Below the pieces are notes generated by a model. The model made no database searches, was not told the origin of the DNA, and saw only the letters and a program-made list of their open reading frames with translations. A program made the translations under genes and the position numbers. From an uncultured Dorea sp. (GTDB taxonomy: Bacteria; Bacillota; Clostridia; Lachnospirales; Lachnospiraceae), in contig CAJUFA010000026.1 in assembly GCA_910585725.1 (NCBI GenBank), positions 1 to 48,595 of the forward strand: a stretch of DNA of 48,595 nt. The letters run 5' to 3'. Position 1 is the first letter of the stretch. Every line of letters starts with the position of its first letter. This document shows positions 42,939-48,595 of the stretch, one piece after another.

Positions 42939-43910
42939 ATGAAAATGGAAAATAAACAGAGGGAATATCTTTTTGATAATTATAAAGTATTTTTAATCAT
43001 ACTGGTAGTAATCGGGCATTTTATAGAACCATGTTATGATCAGAATCCATTTTTGTATGAATTAAAATGGGGGATTGTGGCGTTTCATATGCCTGCATTT
43101 ATCTTTATATCGGGATATTTTTCGAAGAAAGAACAGCCGGTCAGGAAGCTGATCAGCGGATTGGTAATACCGTATTTTGTATATGAAGTATTGTACTATC
43201 TGCTGTATACTTTTATTCTGGATAAGGAAACCGAGCTGTATCTAACTAGGCCGAAATTTTCTTTATGGTATCTTATGGCGCTGTGCGTATGGCGTCTTAT
43301 GACTCCTGTGGTAAAGAAGATTCCATATTATCTGCCGTGTTCATTAGCGGCGGGATTGTTGATCGGTCTGGTCGGGCTTGGGAATTTTCTGTCTATTCCA
43401 AGAATCATATTTTTCTTTCCGTTTTTTCTGGCAGGGACCATGTTTGACAGCGCTTGGCTTGCCAGATTTCGTAACAGGAGGGGCTATGTGGGCGTGCTTG
43501 GAATAATAGGGAGTATGGCGTTGTTTTTGTTTGCGGACGGATATCACAGACAACTGTCTGTAAAGATTTTCTATGGACGATATTCTTACGAGGAGTTGGG
43601 AATGTCGGCTGCGGATGGGATCTTGATTCGTCTTGTTTGTTATGGGATTTCATTTCTGTTGATTTACTTGTTTATGATGGCGCTTCCGGAAAAGGAAAAA
43701 TTCTATTCGTATCTGGGGGAAAGGACGATGGCGGTGTACATATTTCACGGCGTAATCTATAGCTGCCTGAAATATGGTTCATCCGTTTTGGAAACAGTGG
43801 AAAGTAACGGAGAGAGTATATTGTTGATTTTGTTCTGCTTCATAATTGTGTGGATTGTGTCACGTAAACCGTTTGTGCAGGTGACGAACAAAATTGCTCA
43901 TCTGGTTTAA
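42939..43910 (+). CDS. Membrane acyltransferase (acyltransferase-3 type)
   Basis: 323 residues from the ATG at 42939 behind GGGGAG. About ten membrane segments. The N-terminus FDNYKVFLIILVVIGHFIEP has the family's early histidine (GH), then FHMPAFIFISGYFSKK and LWYLMALCVWR. These proteins acetylate or succinylate sugars on the cell surface, such as wall polymers or exopolysaccharide, and resemble fucose 4-O-acetylases. The acceptor is unknown. No polysaccharide genes are adjacent; the upstream neighbours are wall hydrolases, so O-acetylation of peptidoglycan or teichoic acid is possible. Confidence 0.85.
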   Translation: MKMENKQREYLFDNYKVFLIILVVIGHFIEPCYDQNPFLYELKWGIVAFHMPAFIFISGYFSKKEQPVRKLISGLVIPYFVYEVLYYLLYTFILDKETELYLTRPKFSLWYLMALCVWRLMTPVVKKIPYYLPCSLAAGLLIGLVGLGNFLSIPRIIFFFPFFLAGTMFDSAWLARFRNRRGYVGVLGIIGSMALFLFADGYHRQLSVKIFYGRYSYEELGMSAADGILIRLVCYGISFLLIYLFMMALPEKEKFYSYLGERTMAVYIFHGVIYSCLKYGSSVLETVESNGESILLILFCFIIVWIVSRKPFVQVTNKIAHLV

Positions 43911-43940
43911 GCTGTTATTTAAGCCAGGTACCGGAAGACG

Positions 43941-44019
43941 CTGGATTTTATGCTGAATTTAGTTAATGCAGATTGCTGTAAATTCTAAATCCAGCATAAA
44001 ATCTAGTGTACAGTACACT
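43941..44019. repeat. Nested inverted repeats between convergent genes
   Basis: CTGGATTTTATGCTG (43941-43955) pairs with CAGCATAAAATCTAG (43992-44006), one mismatch, with AATTTA/TAAATT pairing inside. Directly after comes AGTGTAC-A-GTACACT (44005-44019), a 15-base palindrome. It separates the acyltransferase from the convergent AraC-type gene. A long stem could terminate both; the short palindrome could be a protein site. Confidence 0.6.
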
Positions 44020-44032
44020 GATAAATCGAAAA

Positions 44033-44947
44033 TTAGAATTGCCCCTCTGCGAGGGCTTTGATAGATAAAGCATATTCCGACGGCGTCATACCAGTAATCT
44101 GTTTAAATTTTCTGGAGAAATAATGAATAGAGGAAAAACCCAACTGTTCGGAAATCTGTGTAAAATTTAGATTGTTTGTCCTGATCATCTCTTTTGCCGC
44201 GTTGATCTTCAGTAGGGAAAAATATTCAATCACTCCAAGTCCGCGCCGATATTTGAAGAGTTTCTGCAATTGAGATCTTCCGATCAGATTATCTTTACAG
44301 ATCTGTTCAATCGTAAGAGAAGAATTCAAATGCAAGGTCAGATAGTCCGTGATTCGGTCAAATATTTCTGCGTCGCTCTTGCTTTTGTTGGATTTAAGGA
44401 CGTCATTTTTTTCAAGCTCTTTCGGTAAAGCAAATGAATTGAAGTATCTCCGAAGCAGATGGATCATCAAATGTTCTAGATAGATGCAGATCATCTGACC
44501 GGCGCCAAATGTTCGCGGTTCTTTGCAGGGCATATTCTGAAGATACGGATCATCCAATCGGCAGTCATAGCATTGTCTTGCTTCGATGATAATATTTGCA
44601 AGGATATTGCGTTCTGTCTCATCAATCTTAAGTACTTTTTTGCAAAAGAAGGACATGGCTTCATCCCCGCAGTGAAAAGAGATCACAATCAGATTTGGGG
44701 CGATATTTCCTGTTGTGCGAATATTGTGGAATTCATTGGGCTGGTGAAATATAATATCACCTCTCTTTAGATGTATCGTTTTATTATCTGCCGCAGCAAG
44801 AACCTCTCCTTTATCTACACAGACAAATTCCCAGAAATCATGGGATTCGCCTTCGAATGTGAAATCACTCATATATTCGAAGTAATGAACACTATATATC
44901 TTATTAATTGTTATACTTTTCTCAAATGCAATTCCATTGTACCCCAT
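44033..44947 (-). CDS. AraC-family regulator of the sugar ABC operon
   Basis: 304 residues. An N-terminal cupin-like sensor (HDFWEFVCVDKGEVLAAADN, KRGDIIFHQPNEFHNI) and a C-terminal AraC double HTH (SLTIEQICKDNLIGRSQLQK; FTQISEQLGFSSIHYFSRKF, TPSEY). An AAGGAG site supports the ATG at 44947. It diverges from a sugar ABC importer gene set, and a perfect 16-bp repeat lies between, so it likely controls that operon in response to a sugar. Confidence 0.9.
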   Translation of the reverse strand: MGYNGIAFEKSITINKIYSVHYFEYMSDFTFEGESHDFWEFVCVDKGEVLAAADNKTIHLKRGDIIFHQPNEFHNIRTTGNIAPNLIVISFHCGDEAMSFFCKKVLKIDETERNILANIIIEARQCYDCRLDDPYLQNMPCKEPRTFGAGQMICIYLEHLMIHLLRRYFNSFALPKELEKNDVLKSNKSKSDAEIFDRITDYLTLHLNSSLTIEQICKDNLIGRSQLQKLFKYRRGLGVIEYFSLLKINAAKEMIRTNNLNFTQISEQLGFSSIHYFSRKFKQITGMTPSEYALSIKALAEGQF

Positions 44948-45008
44948 ACAAAAACTCCTTGGTATATCTTTATAAAATTATTTTACCGCATTTTTTGAGA
45001 CTTGAAAA

Positions 45009-45108
45009 GCAGATAATGCAAATTTCGCATCATTGTTTTATTTAATTTGAACAATAATAAGCGGTTTTTAATACGATAAATTATAAAAATGTGCAGATAA
45101 TGCAAATT
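45009..45108. promoter_or_regulatory. Perfect 16-bp direct repeat, AraC-type operator
   Basis: GCAGATAATGCAAATT occurs at 45009-45024 and again at 45093-45108, same orientation, offset 84 bp, which equals eight turns of B-DNA. They lie between the regulator and the ABC operon. The first copy continues as TGCAAATTTCGCA, which is nearly palindromic. No good -35 is visible ahead of the operon, as expected for an activated promoter. Confidence 0.72.
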
Positions 45109-45207
45109 AATACGATTATAAGATAAAGATTTTTGTGCACTATTATTATATAGTAAAAGCATATAAAATGTATTTTAATACAAATCACTAAAGGGAGGTA
45201 AAGTATT

Positions 45208-46509
45208 ATGAAAAAGAAAGCTTTAAGCGTGCTTCTTGCTGCAGCGATGGTAGCTTCTCTCGCAGTAGGATGTGGAAACAGTGGAGGAGGCGACAGCGGC
45301 AGTGGGGATGACGGCGGCGACTCTTCAGAAGGTGTTACTCTAGACATTATCATTTCTCAGTATGGAAATTATACGCAGGATTGGTGGAAAGAATTTGAGA
45401 AGACGTTTGAGGAAGCCAATGAGGGAATTGATCTCAATATAGAGATTGTTTCCTGGAACGATATTTACAGTGTCGTTAATACTCGTATTTCAAGTAATGA
45501 ACAACCGGATATCTTAAATATCAGTGGTTTTGCTGATTATGTACTGGATGATCTGCTGATGCCGGCAGAGGATTATGTATCTGCTGATTTGAAAGCTAAT
45601 TTTATTCCAAGCTTCTGGGAATCTAATGAGATGGACGGAACAGTTTGGGCGCTTCCGATTCTTGCATCCTGTCGTTCACTTTTCTGTAATATTGATCTGC
45701 TTAAGGAAGCCGGAATTGAGAATCCTCCGGCAACATGGGATGAAGTGATTACGGCTTGTAAAGCAGTAAAAGACAAATTCGGCAGCGAGATCGTTCCTTG
45801 GGGTCTTGATATCTCTACAGATGAAGGTCAGGCAGCATTTTCATACTATACATGGAATTTCGGCGGCGGATTTGTTGACGACAGCGGCGAGTGGGCTCTT
45901 AACAGTGAAGAAAATGTAAAAGCTGTTGAATATATTAAGAGTCTGATTGATTCTGAGTATTGTAATTCAGCTCCGTTTACCGATACACGTTATCCTCTTC
46001 AGGATGCGTTCAGCGCCGGAACACTTGCTATGATGATTGGACCAATGAACATGGTTGCGGCAGATTCTGAGGTTAATTATGTTGCGGCAGATCTTCCAGG
46101 TGAGAAGACGGCTCTTGGTGTTTGCGATCAGTTGATGGTATTTAAGGATGAGGAAGCCGGAGATGCCCGTACAGAAGCTATTACGAAGTTCTTCGACGCA
46201 TTCTATGAGTGCGAGACATATTCTGACTATATGGTATATGAGGGATTCTTGCCTGCAACACAGGATAGTTCCGATAATCTTGCAGCTAATGCTGAAAAGT
46301 ATACTGTCGGCGGATCTGACGCTACAGGAGACAGCGAATACTTTAAAACATTCTGTGCGGTTCTTCCAAATTGCAAATTCTATCCGATGCAGAAAGCAGA
46401 ATGGATGGACGTAAGAAACGGCGTTATTGACGTTGAACAGCAGGTATGTAACGGAACGATCGGAGCAAAAGAAGCGCTTGATAAGCTTCAGGATTCTGTT
46501 GCAAAATAA
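45208..46509 (+). CDS. Sugar ABC importer substrate-binding lipoprotein
   Basis: 433 residues. A lipoprotein signal ends in LAVGC with the lipidated cysteine C22, followed by a Gly/Ser/Asp-rich linker (23-42). The rest is a cluster-B binding protein: WWKEFEKTFEEANEGIDLNI, ISSNEQPDILNISGFADYVL, WALPILASCRSLFCNIDLLK-EAGI and the aromatic-rich sugar site. It captures an oligosaccharide or sugar outside the membrane for the two permeases downstream. A GGGAGGT site precedes the ATG. Confidence 0.94.
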   Translation: MKKKALSVLLAAAMVASLAVGCGNSGGGDSGSGDDGGDSSEGVTLDIIISQYGNYTQDWWKEFEKTFEEANEGIDLNIEIVSWNDIYSVVNTRISSNEQPDILNISGFADYVLDDLLMPAEDYVSADLKANFIPSFWESNEMDGTVWALPILASCRSLFCNIDLLKEAGIENPPATWDEVITACKAVKDKFGSEIVPWGLDISTDEGQAAFSYYTWNFGGGFVDDSGEWALNSEENVKAVEYIKSLIDSEYCNSAPFTDTRYPLQDAFSAGTLAMMIGPMNMVAADSEVNYVAADLPGEKTALGVCDQLMVFKDEEAGDARTEAITKFFDAFYECETYSDYMVYEGFLPATQDSSDNLAANAEKYTVGGSDATGDSEYFKTFCAVLPNCKFYPMQKAEWMDVRNGVIDVEQQVCNGTIGAKEALDKLQDSVAK

Positions 46510-46533
46510 GACGATTATATGACGTATGAGCAG

Positions 46534-46562
46534 GGGGCCGAATTGCTTCGGCCCCGATTTTT
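46534..46562 (+). terminator. Partial terminator between binding protein and permeases
   Basis: A perfect 9-bp GC-rich stem, GGGGCCGAA with TTCGGCCCC around TTGC, then GATTTTTA. It would reduce transcription into the permease genes, so that the binding protein is made in excess. Confidence 0.8.
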
Positions 46563-46615
46563 ATAAGCTGATATGTAAAGCAATAGTTTTGTGCTTTATC
46601 TAAGGAGGCATGGTG

Positions 46616-47500
46616 ATGAAAAAAAGGACGCTGGTAAAAATCCAGCCGTATGTTTGGTTACTGCCAAGTGTAATACTTATGGTAACTATGATTTTAATTC
46701 CGATTATTTCCGTGTTTAAGATTTCATTTTCAGAGGTGGGACGAAGCGGTATCGTAAGAGGTCTGAACGGTATTCAGAACTATTTGGATATTTTTGAAGA
46801 ACCCGTATTCTGGCATACGCTGCAGAATACAATTATCTGGACTGTCGTGGTGGTTGGTGTATCTACTGTTTTCGGTTTTGTTCTGGCGATGGTTTTAAAC
46901 CAGGAATTCCATGGACGTAAGTTTGTCCGGGCAGTGGTAATCTTCCCATGGGCGACGGCTCTTGTTATCCAGTCTGTTATCTGGAAATATATTATCAATG
47001 CCGATTATGGTTCACTGAATGTTTTGTTAAAAAAGATCGGATTGATCGACGCTTTTGTAAACTGGACAAAGACGGCTGGTTCTATGTTTTCATGGGAGTG
47101 TTGGGTAGGTATTTTTGTTACTTTTCCGTTTGTTACGTTCTGTGTATTATCCGGTTTACAGAGTATTGATATTGCTTTGTATGAATCGGCGTCGGTTGAC
47201 GGAGCTAATTTTTGGCAGAAACTTTTTAAGATTACGCTGCCTTTGGTTGCGCCCAGTCTGACCGTTTCAACAGTACTGAATATTATTTATGTATTTAATT
47301 CCTTTCCTATCGTCTGGACGATTTCCAAAGGCGCTCCGGCGGATCAGACACATACTCTGGTTACCTATCTGTATCAATTATCCTTTACAGATGGAAGAGG
47401 TGGTCACGCGGCGGCCGTATCTGTGATCGGCTTCGTTATCTTAGCGGTCTGCGCAAGCATCTATATGATCCTGTCGCTTCGCGGAGAGGAGGAAAGTTAA
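46616..47500 (+). CDS. Sugar ABC importer permease, MalF type
   Basis: 294 residues, six membrane helices. The ATG at 46616 is seven bases from AAGGAGG; the ATG at 46610 is one base from it and is rejected. The EAA loop that docks on the ATPase reads ESASVDGANFWQKLFKITLP. The sequence VWLLPSVILMVTMILIPIIS starts the first helix. Works with the next permease as a heterodimer. Confidence 0.93.
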   Translation: MKKRTLVKIQPYVWLLPSVILMVTMILIPIISVFKISFSEVGRSGIVRGLNGIQNYLDIFEEPVFWHTLQNTIIWTVVVVGVSTVFGFVLAMVLNQEFHGRKFVRAVVIFPWATALVIQSVIWKYIINADYGSLNVLLKKIGLIDAFVNWTKTAGSMFSWECWVGIFVTFPFVTFCVLSGLQSIDIALYESASVDGANFWQKLFKITLPLVAPSLTVSTVLNIIYVFNSFPIVWTISKGAPADQTHTLVTYLYQLSFTDGRGGHAAAVSVIGFVILAVCASIYMILSLRGEEES

Positions 47501-48334
47501 ATGACGTCAAGAAGAAAAACATGGCAGACAATACTTTTATATGTATTTATAGTGGTTCTCTGCGTTGTAATTTTATATCCGTATTTTGTTATGTTTATCA
47601 CGGCGCTGAAAGATAATAAGGAGATGTATGCGGTAGACCATATTCTGCCGAATATATGGCAGTGGTCTAATTTTGCAGATATCTGGAAGGCAGCTCCTGT
47701 ATTCAAATACCTGATTAATTCCATGATCATTGCGGGAGGCGCTACCGTGCTTGCTATCTTATGCGGAATCCCGGCGGCGTACGCCCTTGCCCGTATGCGG
47801 TTTAAAGGAAAAGGTATCTTTATGGGCGCTGTAATTATGAGCCAAATGTTCTCGCCTGTGGTACTCCTGGTTGGTATTTACAGAATGATGGTCAATATTA
47901 ATCTGAATAATACGATTCTGGGTCTGATTCTTTTGAATGCAGCGTTTAACCAGGCTTTTGCGATCTGGCTGCTGAGAGGAACATTCATGGGAATTTCTCC
48001 TGAGATGGAGCAGGCGGCGAAGATTGACGGGTGCGGGACGGTGAAAGCGTTGGTCAGAGTATTGCTGCCAATGGCGCTTCCCGGAATTATCACAACCTTA
48101 ATTTTTGTATTTATTAATGCATGGAATGAATATACAATTGCGTTGACGTTGATTTCTACCGATATCTTTAAACCTATCACTGTCGGTATCAATGTCTTCT
48201 ATGGATTTAACTTTATTCAATGGCAGTACTTGTTTGCGACGTCATTGTTTGCAACAATCCCAGTTGTTATCCTGTTCCTTATAATTGAAAAACATCTGGT
48301 GGCGGGATTAACCTCCGGCGGTGTGAAAGGTTAG
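47501..48334 (+). CDS. Sugar ABC importer permease, MalG type
   Basis: 277 residues, six membrane helices. The EAA loop reads EQAAKIDGCGTVKALVRVLL followed by PMALPG. It starts immediately after the first permease stop (TAA-ATG), so the two are translated together. No ATPase gene follows; the importer must use an ATPase encoded elsewhere, as many Gram-positive CUT1 importers do through a shared MsmK-type protein. Confidence 0.93.
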   Translation: MTSRRKTWQTILLYVFIVVLCVVILYPYFVMFITALKDNKEMYAVDHILPNIWQWSNFADIWKAAPVFKYLINSMIIAGGATVLAILCGIPAAYALARMRFKGKGIFMGAVIMSQMFSPVVLLVGIYRMMVNINLNNTILGLILLNAAFNQAFAIWLLRGTFMGISPEMEQAAKIDGCGTVKALVRVLLPMALPGIITTLIFVFINAWNEYTIALTLISTDIFKPITVGINVFYGFNFIQWQYLFATSLFATIPVVILFLIIEKHLVAGLTSGGVKG

Positions 48335-48406
48335 ATGGAAACCTTCACAGTAGAAATAGATATGAACTCGGCAGTTTGACTATATATTTATGCCGATTAT
48401 TTAAAG

Positions 48407-48450
48407 AAATCCGGGAAAGATTCTTTTTTAAGGCTTTTCCCGGATTTTAA
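48407..48450 (+). terminator. ABC operon terminator
   Basis: AAATCCGGGAAAG (48407-48419) pairs with CTTTTCCCGGATTT (48434-48447), one bulge, and continues in T and A residues. Confidence 0.82.
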
Positions 48451-48488
48451 AATAAAAAAGAAAAAATAAAAAAATTGAAAAAAAGTTA

Positions 48489-48517
48489 TTGACAAGTAAA
48501 AAGAGATGTGATAATCT
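48489..48517 (+). promoter_or_regulatory. Strong promoter, probably of an rRNA operon
   Basis: Perfect TTGACA (48489-48494), 17 bp, TAATCT (48512-48517). About 40 bases upstream consist almost only of A tracts, a typical UP element. Confidence 0.82.
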
Positions 48518-48523
48518 AATATA

Positions 48524-48595
48524 GCTGTCGCAAGAGACAGCACAGAACCTTGAAAATTAAACAATAGACAACAATCCCTGAAAATTTCTAAGAGA
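48524..48595 (+). other. Probable pre-rRNA leader (partial)
   Basis: The transcript would begin with a 6-bp hairpin (GCTGTC 48524-48529 with GACAGC 48536-48541), followed by AGAACCTTGAAAATTAAACA, a sequence I recognise from rRNA operon leaders of Clostridia. The 16S gene itself would lie beyond the window. Confidence 0.65.

Overview
The window looks like a chromosomal segment of an anaerobic Gram-positive gut bacterium of the Clostridia, most likely Lachnospiraceae. This rests on strong AAGGAGG ribosome sites, sigma-A type promoters, a large SRP RNA with the Bacillus/Clostridium architecture, a V-type ATP synthase operon, an araA plus FGGY-kinase plus araD cluster, and many type II membrane cell-wall enzymes. 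The genus cannot be fixed from the sequence alone. I see no integrase, transposase, CRISPR array or prophage structural gene.

Layout. 1-2328: 3' part of a tRNA-Lys, an XRE repressor paired with an ImmA/IrrE-like protein that has lost its zinc motif, and a divergent orphan flagellin. 2487-5202: an M42 aminopeptidase diverging from a DUF819-type membrane protein. 5231-10666: an L-arabinose locus, with an AraC-type regulator diverging from araA, an FGGY kinase (ribulokinase role) and araD, and a 36-bp tandem operator between them. 10744-13623 (minus): DAHP synthase, 3-dehydroquinate synthase and a short-chain dehydrogenase in one operon. 13815-19518: Sfp-type phosphopantetheinyl transferase, a family 2 glycoside hydrolase, two lineage-specific proteins with long acidic disordered regions, and tadA. 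19567-19830 (minus): SRP RNA with a near-consensus promoter and a terminator inside the 3' end of tadA.

19988-26934: a B12-binding radical SAM protein, an unlisted 34-residue membrane miniprotein, a VanW-family protein, a degenerate AIR-synthase/HypE-like protein, an Lrp/AsnC regulator overlapping a class I aminotransferase, and trmL. 27134-35885: a complete V-type ATPase operon in the gene order F-I-K-E-C-G-A-B-D (E. hirae ntp naming). Its c-ring subunit keeps the residues known to bind Na+, so it is probably a sodium pump or synthase. Two related tandem hairpins lie just before the catalytic A subunit gene.

36070-42924: an envelope cluster holding a four-SH3b membrane protein, two paralogous PBP-like serine enzymes flanking an N-acetylmuramoyl-L-alanine amidase, and a secreted SH3b-NlpC/P60-3D protein. 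42939-48334: a membrane acyltransferase, then a second AraC-type regulator diverging from a sugar ABC importer (binding lipoprotein plus two permeases, no ATPase) with a perfect 16-bp direct repeat spaced 84 bp in the control region. The window ends in what looks like a strong rRNA promoter with an A-tract UP element and the start of a pre-rRNA leader.

The best candidates for under-described biology are the inactive ImmA partner with its operator-flanked promoter, the AraC operators with helical-turn spacing, the tandem hairpin pair inside the V-ATPase operon, the paralogous serine enzyme/amidase/NlpC cluster, the degenerate AIR-synthase-like protein, and the 34-residue membrane protein.
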